A stretch of 34,086 nt of DNA, taken from contig LRSR01010935.1 in assembly GCA_001579985.1 (NCBI GenBank), positions 1 through 34,086 on the forward strand, given 5' to 3'. Origin of the DNA: Hypsibius dujardini. Taxonomy: Eukaryota > Tardigrada > Eutardigrada > Parachela > Hypsibiidae. Positions 8,830 to 20,634 of the stretch are shown piece by piece (position 1 is the stretch's first letter; each line of letters starts with the position of its first letter). The translations under genes and the position numbers were made by a program. Under the pieces are notes generated by a model. It was not told where the DNA came from. It made no database searches and worked only from the letters and a program-made list of their open reading frames with translations.

Positions 8830-10129
8830 ATGGTGAACATTGTCTCCTGGGATGACTTTTCTAAGAAAGCCGAAGAACTTTACCTGTCAGATCCCGAGAA
8901 GGTAAGATTCATGTGGCGAAGAGGGGGAAGAAAAATGAGGAATGAAAAACGTGGCGGAAATTTCATCTGCGAATTGTAAAATGCCATGCGAACGTGGTGC
9001 GCAATGAAATCTGTATTCTCAGGCTCGGTTCACGATGAAGTTTCGGGAGGAGGAAGGTGCGGTGGTCCTCAAAATGACGGACGACACAACGGTAGGAAAC
9101 ATGCAAGATTAATACGGTGGTGTCTTCGATTGATTGATCGATTGAGCGATTTTTCACATAGCGTTGTGTTACGCTGATTGATTGATGAGTTAGTTGGAAC
9201 GGCGGCTAGTCAGTTGATTGGTGATTTAGTATCTTTTAAATCATGAATTTCAATTTGAATTAAATTAAAAATGAGTGCGTGATCAAAGGTTGATTTTAGA
9301 TTGAATTAAAAATTCTTTTATTTAAGATGAAAACGCTGCTGCCCGGGCATTGAAATCATTTTTATGAATAAAATTACTATCGATTTAAAATGGGTTTACG
9401 GTTTAAGCTGTATAATTTAAAAGAAATGACCGTATGCTCGCGATATCAAGGGACATCTAAGCCCCGCCTCCCTCGGTATGACCCTGCACTCGATTGAACG
9501 TTCAAGCTGATTCATTCTTTTCTGATTGGCTCATTTCGTACAGCGTACTCGTTGTGCTCGATCGATTGATTATACAGTCGTGCTTTCCGTAGTATATTTG
9601 TCCTTACTGTATTTTCGCGTTAGACAGGGACAGCGTACTAGCTGTGGAACGTTTAATCGGCCAGGCGGCGCTTGTGCTGTGTGTACGGTGCACATAGTCG
9701 TGCACACGTTCCACTCCAGTACAACTGTCCCTGTCTAACGCGACGATGCAGTATTTACTGTTAAAATCTAAAATAAAAGAAAACTGAAAAGCTTATTTTT
9801 GCGTATGTTAACTAACTATTTAAATTAAATTTAGCACCACTATGATTGACCATAAACCTGGCCGGTCGGAATTAAAGCCACTTTTTTTGCTGGGAAGCAG
9901 AATTGAACAGGAATTAGGGCCGGTCGGAATTAAAGCCACTTTTTTTGCTGGGAAGCAGAATTGAACAGGATTAGGGTGGTCCAAGTTTGAGCCAACTGTT
10001 GTAGTTCTGATTTTCTGTTTCTTTTTGCAGTGCCTGAAGTATCGCGGGACCACGTCCAGGGACGTGAAACGCGCAGAGAAATTTTCCTCCTTAATTATGA
10101 AGCATATGGCGTCGTCTAGCGAACGTTGA
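8830..10129 (+). CDS. SRP9: Signal recognition particle 9 kDa subunit
   Basis: SRP9 binds SRP14 and the Alu domain of SRP RNA to pause elongation. Exons 8830-8901, 9023-9091 and 10031-10129 are joined in phase 0 to give 240 nt and 79 residues (human 86). The protein reads MVNIVSWDDFSKKAEELYLS, then DPEKARFTMKFREEEGAVVL, KMTDDTTCLKYRG and DVKRAEKFSSLIMKHM, which follows the family pattern (W-x-x-F, LY-x-DP-x-KAR, K-x-TDD-x-x-C, EKF). The C-terminal tail is shorter than in vertebrates. Intron 2 is about 940 bp and carries two transposon-related repeats, a hairpin and a 58-bp duplication; intron 1 is about 120 bp. The 3' end is tail-to-tail with SZT2. Confidence 0.95.
9429..9535 (-). mobile_element. 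Solo end of MITE-like element A in SRP9 intron 2
   Basis: The sequence ACCGTATGCTCGCGATATCA followed by AGGGACATCTAAGCCCCGCC matches the reverse complement of the right half of the 6548-6831 element for about 100 bp with substitutions. No matching second end is seen, so it is a truncated, older copy. Confidence 0.65.
9616..9742. repeat. 127-bp imperfect hairpin with 18-bp perfect outer stem
   Basis: CGCGTTAGACAGGGACAG (9616-9633) is the exact reverse complement of 9725-9742. The stem continues imperfectly inward (GTACTAGCTGTGGAACG against CGTTCCACTCCAGTAC). It lies in SRP9 intron 2 and may be a third inverted-repeat element family or a folded non-coding RNA. Confidence 0.75.
9860..9975. repeat. 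58-bp tandem duplication in SRP9 intron 2
   Basis: Two nearly identical copies (starts 9860 and 9918), each starting GGCCGGTCGGAATTAAAGCC and containing a T7 run and GCTGGGAAGCAGAATTGAAC. The second copy lacks one A near its end. Confidence 0.9.
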
Positions 10130-10248
10130 AGAACCCATTTTTCTAGTGTGTGCCAACGCCTTGGCACGCCGCCTGCGCGATCCTGCTCATTCCTCCCAAT
10201 TTCTAGCGTTAGTCTCATTAGCCCTATTATAAACCGACGGCTCTCGTG

Positions 10249-10254
10249 AATAAA
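10249..10254 (+). terminator. Likely SRP9 polyadenylation signal
   Basis: AATAAA lies 120 nt after the SRP9 stop codon, a normal distance. No other good candidate lies between the stop and this site. Confidence 0.5.
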
Positions 10255-11027
10255 CGAAAATCTAAACGTCACGATGTCTAGCCGGTCCATCATGTCCTTG
10301 AGAGCGATGGAAACTCAAAATCTTCCCTGCACGACAGATAGATACCGACGGGCAGGGAGACAGCCAGGCAGCCAGTCAAAGACAGGTTTATATAGAGATA
10401 TCAGTGAAATTTGGCATGTAGACAGACGGATAAAGAGACAAATAGTCAATAGACACACAGACAGTACTACAATAGACAGCCAGACAATGATCAGACAGAT
10501 AGATAGGCAGACAGACAGTTAAGTAGACAGACAGATAGGTAGGCAGGCAGACAGACAGACAGATAGATAGACAGACAGACAGACGGACAAGTAGACAGGC
10601 AGGCAGATAAAAGATCGACTTCTCTTCACAGTCACTTCAACTTCATTGAAGAGGAACGATATGAGATAAAAAATTGCTGATAGAACTGTTTGCAAACGGC
10701 AGAAGGGAATAAAATGTGCAAAAAATAACTGAAGAAAAAAAGGTAAAAAATGCGGTGTGTGAATGGACAGACACACCAGCACCAGCAACTCAGTGGAGGA
10801 AAAAAGAGGCCTGGAGCTAATAATACTAATATAGGCGGCGTGGCATCTGGGAGCAGCTGATTCTAAATCACAGGCGAGAAAATTTCGAATACGTTGAGTG
10901 AAATCGGACGAATTTGTCAATCCGGGCTGCTGCAACAATAGCAAGAGATAAAAAATGGATAAAAACGCTGCTCCAGAGAAGTGGAGAATGACAAAAGTTT
11001 AAAAAAGGACTGTGATGAAGCACCCCA
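10255..11027. other. Tail-to-tail intergenic region of SRP9 and SZT2
   Basis: Contains the CAGA tract at 10430-10605 and otherwise unremarkable A-rich sequence. The SZT2 3' untranslated region (minus strand) must end here, but I saw no canonical AATAAA on the minus strand close to the stop. Confidence 0.45.
10430..10605 (-). repeat. (CTGT)n tract between SRP9 and SZT2
   Basis: The plus strand reads CAGA with many GATA variants. It is purest from 10500 to 10605. Confidence 0.85.
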
Positions 11028-11306
11028 TCAGCTGGGAAGGCCGGCCTTCCACATGTGGAAGCAGCAAGCGTTGACAAAACCCTGCATGAATTCCACGAAA
11101 ACGGAATTCTTCCGCAACTCTTCTAGCGAAATGGGATTGCGTGAGAGGACACTGGCGTCCAGGCTACTGGCGCCGGCTCTCAGACTGAGGTAGAGCGTGA
11201 TGTCTTGGACGTTCTGGCACACAATCACCTGCAATCAAGACCCACTCTCATCAGTCACTGTCTGTCTGTCTGTCTGTCTATATGTCTGTCTATATGTCTG
11301 TCTATA

Positions 11307-11343
<37 letters not shown>

Positions 11344-12344
11344 GCCTGCCTGTTTGCGTTCTCCGCACCCACCAGATGTTGCGTCTGCAGAAGGGATCCC
11401 TGGCTGCTCGGGCTGACGAAAAATCTCTGAACCTCCCAATACTTCGTTTTCAGCGTGTCCAGCAGCCCATCTAACCACGACGCATTGGCGTGCAAGAACA
11501 CGGACAGTTCCGGGTCCCACTTGATGACCGGCTCGCGGTACACGTGAGCGATCAGTTCCTCAAATTCAGCCGGCGTCAATTTCTACAAAGCAAGTGTGAT
11601 CGCCAGCGCATTGACTGTATGTAATGAAAGTTTATTTCATGTAAAAAAAGCCACGTCTTTATTTAAATAAAAATATTTACATTTTTATTTTTATATTTAA
11701 ATAAATATATTTATATCTTATTTTATTCATCTTATATTTTCTTTATATTTAATCGGGCATTATAGATAAGAATTCAAAAAACAATTTTTGATTTAAAATT
11801 TGATTAAGAAATCTTTCAAATATTTATTAAATAATAATCAATTTTAAAAACGTACCGGTGAATTGCGATACGAATCGGACATCAGCCGGCCCGCACTGCC
11901 GGAGTCCTCCCGGTGGCGGGCCTGTGCAAAGTCAGCACGGCGTTTTGCTGCGTCATCGTCAACGCCCTTCCCGACGGAGGTCAGACGTCGCCACAACGTG
12001 TCTCGCACACAGTCGGTGTTGGCCCGTGCAAGCACAGTGCGGATGAACTTCTCCAAGACAACTTTCTGTTCTAATACAATCCGGTGCAGTTCCGTCTCCA
12101 GCCGGCTGAAGTAACCGATATAGAGGAAATTGGCGGGGAAGGCAGAAACGAGAGAGGCTTTCGCGGTCATATTATCAGTGCTGCCGTGAATTACACCTGG
12201 TCGATCCTGAAGATTCTGAAGAATAAGGAACGGGGAAAATAAGCAAGGTAAGCGTACAGTCAGGCAGACAGGCAGAAAGGTCCAAAACTCAAAAGAACCA
12301 GCTGTCAGACGGGGGTAGGCAGACAGACAGACAGACAGGCACGC

Positions 12345-12375
<31 letters not shown>

Positions 12376-12960
12376 TAAAGAGACAAGCAGACGTGTACAC
12401 AAACAGACAGAAAGACAGACAGATAAAGAGACCAACAGGCACATAGACACAGACACAGACAGACAGACAGGCAGGCAGGCAGGCAGGTAGACAGTCAGAC
12501 AGAACATATTCCAAGGAGGTTCTTAATACCTCTCGCACGGGGTCTTTAATGTCAAAAGAAGCCGGAATCGGCATAAGTGAGGATGCTGATACGCCACCCG
12601 CGGGGGCTTCAATCACGGAAGTTCGCGCCTTTTTCGGCGGCGGCAGTGTCTTGAAGGAGCCAAAGCGTTCCTCCAGGTAATCGGTCGAAAACATATCCTC
12701 TTTGCTGCTCAGGATGATGTAATAACGTAAAATGAGCTCCGAGTTGCCAGGCGCTTGAGGTTCGTGGGTGTCGGCATATACGATGAAGCTGTATTCGTAG
12801 GCCTGGTCGGGGCAGGGGATGGCGCTGCAGGCCAGGGCGAATGTGGTATCCTGGGAAGAACAGTCAGCTAACGGAGTATCAATACGCAACAAATCAAAGA
12901 GGCAGACAGACATGAAGAACCAAAGACAGACGAACAGACTAAGCAGACAGACAGACAGGC

Positions 12961-12997
<37 letters not shown>

Positions 12998-13987
12998 TGG
13001 ATAGATAGATGGATAAACAGACAGACAGATATATTACTGATTCATCATCCGGCTGAACAGAAGACATCCGAACAGCATTTAGCCCGTAGAGCTTGTCGCG
13101 AGTGAGAATGTAGTGATATAGTTGACTGGCCGGGAGGCTTCCACACGGCACGGTCAAAGTCCCTGTCATTGAAAACAGACACTACAGTGTATTGTCATGT
13201 ATACTCAAAAAGGTAATCAACCAGTGTTACCTGACTGAAAGCTGCTTTTTGCATAACTGGGTGGCTTCTGGTAGTAATTGCCAAAGTCATCGAAAAAGGA
13301 CACCAGATGATAGCCTTGCTTGAAGATGAGGTGCTTGCCCGAGAGGTAGTCCATCAAACGGCGCAGATGGAAATCGTACAGGAAGGAGTGCATATGCATG
13401 GCCACTTTCAGTCGATCAATTTCCCGTTGCAAATTCAACAGTGCCTGGAATCACGATCTATTACTATGCGCGTATTTGTCTGTCTGTCTCTCTGTCAGTC
13501 ACAGCCTGCCTGTCAAGTCTGTATGTCTGCCTGCCAGTCTCCATGTCTGTCTGCCTGCCTGCCTGCCTGCCTGCCTGTCTCCCCGCCTGCCTGTCTGCCT
13601 GCGCAAATAACATAAACGAACCTTGTCCGGATCGCCGCCAACGGGTGCATAGTCATCGGAAAACTTGCACCGATCCAACGCATACAACCGCGAAAAGAGA
13701 AATGGCTCGAAATAGTACAACTCGAGAAGAATCATCCCTCCCGGAACACACCGCTGCAAGTAGGTACAGGCCGGTGTGAAACGTGGCATCGGCGCAGGTA
13801 CGTTCGATGGGATCGGAACGGGTGTGGGTGAAGACGTCCCTGACGTGGCCCGGGTTGTGCCTTGTGGGCTCTTTTTCACACTGAAGACAACAAAAACCGT
13901 ACTCAGGATCATAACTGAGTACATCATAGAATGCATCAACAGGCGGGCAAACAGCTATGTAAACATGCAGACAGACAAGCAGACAAG

Positions 13988-14049
<62 letters not shown>

Positions 14050-14553
14050 AACGGACAGACAGACAGACAAAAAGACAGACATGCAGACAGCAAATAAGAG
14101 AGACAGGCAGACAACTAGACAGGCAATCAGACAGACAAACCAATAAGCAGACATATAAACAGAGAAAAAAAAAGTCAGACAAATGGACAGAGTAACTATA
14201 ACTCACTGTCGCTGCGAAGTGGGTGGATCGAGAAAGACCACACTGAAACCCTGCATCTGAAGGTAATGGACGTATTCCGTCATCAAGATAGTGCGAATCT
14301 GGGTGTGCCACAATTGGTCGGGCGTCGGTCCAGAAATCCGACGCGCTTGCTCTGTGGCAGCTGTGGTGGCTGGCTTCACCTTCTCTTTTGGCGTGCTCAC
14401 CGGTACTCCGGAGCTATGTCGGGAACGCTGTATAAAACCACAAATTAAAGGTTCAATCGAACTCCACACAAGCAATACTCTCTGAGGTAAGCAAAGAGAC
14501 AAACTAATAGACAATCAAACCAACTAGCCAGCTAGCCGTCAGACAGACAGACA

Positions 14554-14590
<37 letters not shown>

Positions 14591-17500
14591 AACAGACAGA
14601 CAAGACAGACAGACAGACAGATAGACAGACAGACAGGTAGATACAGAGACTTACAGTGCCAGGCGGCATGGGCGGTGGTGCCGTCACCGGTTCATCCTCA
14701 TGCGCGCAGTTCCCTCCCTTATGAATCGGCGTCGCACACTGCAGCTGCCGGTCCGGGAAGCGATTGCTCAAATTCCGCCGCCACTGCGGATCGAATAGCA
14801 ACGGCGAGGCACAGAAATGCGCCGCCTTCGCATTGGCCTTCAGCAGCGTCAACCAGTCCTCCGTGGCGGGCCGTCGTCGATCCCGTGCCCTCCACAACTC
14901 GTACAGCTCATACAACCGAGCTCGCACCTAGTGTTGTTCAAACACAGTTAAATGATATTACTGAACATCGCCAAACAATCGTATTTCTAATCACTAAATA
15001 AATGATATTATTAATATTCCAATCAAATTCAAATCCGATATTCCAGTCACCAATAAAGGTCGCACCTCATTGGCGCGTTTCTTCCGCTGGCGAATCTCCT
15101 GGAACTGCTTCCCATGGTACTTGACCGGGTCGTAGTTGCCGCGCTCCGGGTCGGCGAAGAGGCGCGTCGGGACGCCGGCCTCCATCACCGTGTGGAAGCC
15201 GGGAATCATCGCGCTATATTTTGCGTTGTGCGGGTTCTTCGTGTTGTCGCGGGTCGGGACGTTGGAGTAGGAGAAGAGCAGGTCCGCCTGCATCGGACTG
15301 GCGGTGAAGGAGGCCCCCTCCGCGGAGGGCCGGCTCTCGAAGACGGCCATCGGCTGGAAGATGCCGCATTTCTGTAGGAGCACATTGTGCAGGAAGCGGT
15401 GACGCTCGTGGTGCCATTCAAACAACCGCGCGACAGCCTTCTCGAAGGCGGTCGCGGTGTCGGGCGAAAAGTTGTAGAGGTAGACCTAAAAGGAGAAAAA
15501 TGACCTACGTCACTATTCCTCCTCACGCACTGAAGTCGGACACCCTCCTTCCAGGGCTGTTTAAATAAAGCTTTTGACACGAAGATAAATCTTCAATTCC
15601 CACTCTGTTCAATCAGTCAATCAGCCAATCAGCCAATCAGACAATCAGGCAATCAGCCAATCAGCCGATCAGCCAATCAGCCAATCAGGCAATCAGGCAA
15701 TCAGGCAATCACTTCCCTAGTCTAACTTACGAACGTATCATTTTAAGGAGTAGCTGGCGCAGAATAGTTTCTCTTGTCTGTTTTACGACCCAGCTGGTAA
15801 AGAAGACCCCAAGCATCCTCAAGAGGTCTGAACTGTAGCTGATTATTGGGAAATGTGGATAATGCCACTGCATTTTGTCTTAAAATGTGATTCCCTCAGG
15901 TCTCGACTCTCTCAGGTCTCTCAGGCCGGAATGTCTCGCCGCACTCACCTGGCAAGTGACATCGGTGATGAGGAAAAACATCAGCCGCGATCGCGGCACC
16001 GTCGTCGATCCGGTGTGATCGACCCGCGAGAGGAACCGCTTGACCGTCCGCATCTTGGCGGCCTTGTCCTCGCATCCGGCCGCATCGGTGGAGACACTCC
16101 GCGTGCGTCGCTCATACACATCCCCCTCCTCCGGGGGCATGCCCAGCACCCGGCAGCAGACGAACGTGCCCGGGACTAAATTCTTCACCCGCGGTAAGAG
16201 GAGTTCCTTGATCGACGCGGGGCCTTCAATTTTGGCCTCGGTGATGTCGGTCTCAACCTCCTCATCCACTTTGCTGATCAACGCGGCGACATTCAGGCTC
16301 AAATTCTGCTGGCTGACCACGCCGACAATCTGTTCGGCGATCAGATCGACGGCACGTCTACTCGGCAGGGTGAAGCTGCTCGACTGATAGGCGGGGCATT
16401 TACAGTCAACACCGATCTTGAGGTAGGCCTGGAGGAGGGAGCAGTTGGCGGCGGGGAGGGACGTTCCGCCGGGCTGTTGTCGGAGGGATGGGACGACGGA
16501 CTTCTCCATCCAGTAGTCGAGGAGGGCGTGATGAACCGTGTGGGACAGCTTGTCGCGGAGTGCGGTACGGTCGATGTTGCCCTTCTCCCAGATGTGGAAG
16601 CTCAGATCACCACCTGTTAATTACAGGAAAAAGAAGGCATGGGTCAACATTTTTCGCAGGCAGGCAGATACATATACTGCAAGCAGATATTTCAGACAGG
16701 ACAAACAGTTCAGGCAGATACATATACTGCAAGCAGACATTTCAGACAGGACAAACAGTTCAGGCAGATACATATACTGCAAGCAGACATTTCAGACAGG
16801 ACAAACAGTTCAAGTAGATACATATACTGCAAGCAGACATTTCAGACAGGACAAACAGTTCAGGCAAATTCAACTTCAGACAAGAGTAACAGAGACACTC
16901 TGACATGAACATACAGCTCGGTAGTCAGGCACACATCCACTGGACCTGACTGTAATGCAGAGAGATATTGTAGATCAGAAACACAGACAAGGCAGAAAGT
17001 TAAGGCATATTCAACGGCAAACAGGTGAACAGAAATTCGAAGGCACAGACGGACATGCCGGCCAAAGAGCCACTTGACCTATTGATGAAAGATCATGAAG
17101 GTCAGACACATAAGAAAGACAGACAAGCATATAAACATTAATACAAGTCAACGATGATACCGACAGACAAGGCAGACATAAACCAACAGAAAAGACACTG
17201 TGAATTGCCAGACACGGAGACAGACAGAGAAGCACACATATACAAGTACACACAGACAAACAGACATATGTACCTACATACAGACACAGAGACAAATAGA
17301 CTGGCAGGGAAACATGCAGACAGACAGACAGGCAGACAGACAGACAGACAAACAGACCAAGAGGTCAATGGAATAAAAAAAAAAAACACCAACCGCAAGG
17401 CAGCCAGAGAGATCGACAGACGATAACCCACAGAGGACAAACCTGAAGTGACGGGGAAGACAGTCGTCAACTCCTTCAGATTCTCCAACAATCCTCCATC

Positions 17501-18402
17501 CGGCATCATCGTCACATCATCCCCCACCATCGCTTTCTCCGAGCTCAAAACCACATATATAAACGCCAGGCCCCGATTGCCAGCGTCCCGGTACAGAAAG
17601 GACGCTTCATCATCCGCCGGTTCCCACCTTCCCTTGGCGTCCATGAAATGAAAATGCCGGTCAACATCGAAGTCTCCGTACTTGGGGCAGTGTAAAAACC
17701 CACAAAGATTCTGCAGCACATAGTGGAAGACCCGGAATAGATCGGCATGCGTCGCCGTGGTCGGCGCCGGGAGTTCAAGCTCGAGGATCTCCCCAGGCTC
17801 CGACTTGACCGGCTGGATGAAGCGCACATCGTCCGCGTTCAGCTTCAGCATGGTGTTGCGGCTGAGGCTCATGTTGAGGGACTCTAGGACGGCTTCATCG
17901 AGGCGGTTCTGTAGGACCGTGACCAGGTCGGTGGAGATCTGCCCAGAGACGTCGCAGATGCCGTAGAAGGAGAAGATGATCGTGTCATTTTTCGTGGCGG
18001 CGGTATTGCAGCCGGCCCCGTCGATCTCGTCCAGGGCAACCGCTGAGCGAGGTGTTAGGTTTTCCGACTCGAGAAGGGATCCGGTGGGGGTCTGTTCGAG
18101 GTCTTTCGCAGAGGAGGAGCCGCGGAGCTGGGACGAGTCCTCAAGAGAGGGGCCAGTCATTCGGCGTCCCACAATTTTCTCTTGAAAACGGAAATAAAAG
18201 ATGGAGCCTGAAAGCAAGAAAGCAAAAGAGAATTCAGAAATCCGTCTATCAATCTATCTTCCTGCATGACTGCCTGCTTGCCTGTCTGTGTTTGCGTCTG
18301 TCTGTCTGTCTGTCTGTTTGTTTGTCTGTCTGCCTGCCAGCCTGCTTATCTGTTTGTCTGTCTGTCTGCTTGTCTGTTTGTCTGTCTGTCTGTCTGCTTG
18401 TT

Positions 18403-18436
<34 letters not shown>

Positions 18437-19167
18437 CCTGCCTGCCTGCCTGCCTGCCTGCTTGTCTGTTTGTCTGTCTGTCTGTGTCTGTTTGCCTGCC
18501 TTACTTGGATCTTTTCCGGTGTCCTCCAGCACAAACATGTTCTGCCGATTGACTACGGCAAATTTGTTCAGCGTATCAGACAAGGCCTTCACGGCCCGCG
18601 ACGCCACTCGGCCAGGCCCGACCTTCAACCGCGGATGGATGATGAATTCATGCTCATACACGACGTCGCACCTGAAGAAACCCGGAGCAAACGTGAGTGA
18701 TGCTTGTAGGTAGGAGCTATCGGCTGCCTCGTTATCCCCATCGTCGGGGTTGTTAAGTTTGTCGCCGCCAGGCCCGCCGGAACCCTTCCACAACTCGTCG
18801 CTGGTCTCCTGTTCCAGCAGGTTGATGCAACGCCGGGTGGCGAGGAGGTCCTTCAGGATGAGCACTTGATTGACCACCTTGGCAGCGGATTTGATCTTGC
18901 GTGCTACTTCGTCGATTAGTTCACGATACTTTTCCATCTCTACAGCAAAAAGGATAAAAAATAACTTTAGGCAGACAGACACAGACAGCAAATCAAGGTC
19001 CCTACCAAGGCAGACAGGCAGGCAATAAAGACAGACAGACAATTTCATAGATATGCAATCAGACAAATATACAAAGAGACAGATCAACCGACAGAAAAGT
19101 ACACAGACAGACAGGCCAACAAGCAGACAGGCAGTCAGACACACAGACAAACAGCCAGACAGACAAC

Positions 19168-19212
<45 letters not shown>

Positions 19213-20588
19213 GGCAGGCAGGCAGACACGTAGAAGACAGATGAGCGTAGAAGACGCCAGCAGAAGAGCTGTTTAACCGTCTTGCCTGCAGAACTCTCTG
19301 ATTCTCGGACATGGAAGAACAACCCAGCCTCGCTAGATGTCAACCGTAAGATCAACCAAAATTCCGGTAGTTGCCCTCTTGCAGGCGTCTCCTCCGTCGG
19401 TTCATTCACTTCCTGCTCCTCCTCCTCCGACTCACTACTCCCCGCATCATAGCCCGGATCGCCCACCTCTCCGCCCTCGAACACGCACGCCTCATCATCC
19501 GTCACACTGCTGTCCCGGATGGAGGGCATGCGATTGATGGCTTTGATGTCGGCGTTGTTGACCGGGTTGACGATGCCGTGCATTTCGCGGTTCAACGTGT
19601 ACACCGGCAGGCTGGCACGCCGGGAACCCTGGGCACCAGGGGCGGTGTGCCGTTTCCGCTGACCGGCCGGGTGCAGCTCAGAGTCCACAGAAGGGCTCCT
19701 CGCGCGCACCTTCGCCAACGATTCCGCCATGCCGTCGGTCAAATACTGCTGCGAGGGAAGACGCCGTCGCGCCAGCTGCGGCGAGGTAGGACACCTGATC
19801 AAGCAGTAGAACTCGCCCTCCTTGACGAATCTGAAGCGCTGGATGACGGACTTCTCGAAGCCCGGGATGACGGACTTCTCGAAGCCCGAGATGACGGACT
19901 TCTCGAAGCGTTCAATGAACATCCCAAAGCTCTGCTCGACATTGAAGACGAACTTCAAGGGGATTTTCTGCTCCACGCAGGTGAAGCGTTTCCGCGAGGT
20001 GGTGTGCTGGACGTGGTCCACCACGAGGCGGAGGTTCTCCTCGGACGGCATGCCTTCCCCTTTGGAGAGCATGTAGGCGATCTCGTCCTGCAAATGCCAC
20101 TTGAGGCTCTCCACCATGTTGCGCACTTTCTCCGATTGCTCCAGCGGCAGCTGGATCAGGTCGCCCACCTCCGAGACGGCGGTGCTCCTGAAACAGTCGA
20201 TGCTCAAAAACATTTTCAAATTCTTGTGATATTTTATGTTCGTTATTCCTTTGCTTCAAACAAACAGCTACGTGATCGGGTTTGCGGTAATATATCTCAA
20301 AATACCCTTCATGGATGGTGGAGACGTCGGAATCGCTTCCGCGTAGATTGTTGACACTACTCCCGCCAGAGATCGTTCGTATGGCGGTACGGCCGTCCAG
20401 AGGTGGAATGTTTTTCAGCTCATCCGGAAGGTACAGACACAGGACCTCCAAGCGAATTTGGATGTCGTGAAGGTCCAGAGTCTTCAGGTCGCCCTTGGAG
20501 TCAATAACCGTCAAGATTTCGTCTGTATATATGGAGAAAAGAAAACGACCGGTAAACCGACAGCAGCTAAAACAATCAGACAGATAGC

Positions 20589-20634
<46 letters not shown>

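Noticed and set aside
19227-19312. Alternative extended coding sequence after SZT2 exon 33 (through SESSAGKTVKQ)
   Set aside because: Strong donors there are in phase 0, while exon 34 needs phase 1. Only the weak GTTCTG donor at 19294 fits, so the junction is tentative.
19371-20354. 327-codon plus-strand frame
   Set aside because: It is the antisense shadow of SZT2 exon 33, whose minus-strand frame carries the conserved sequence.
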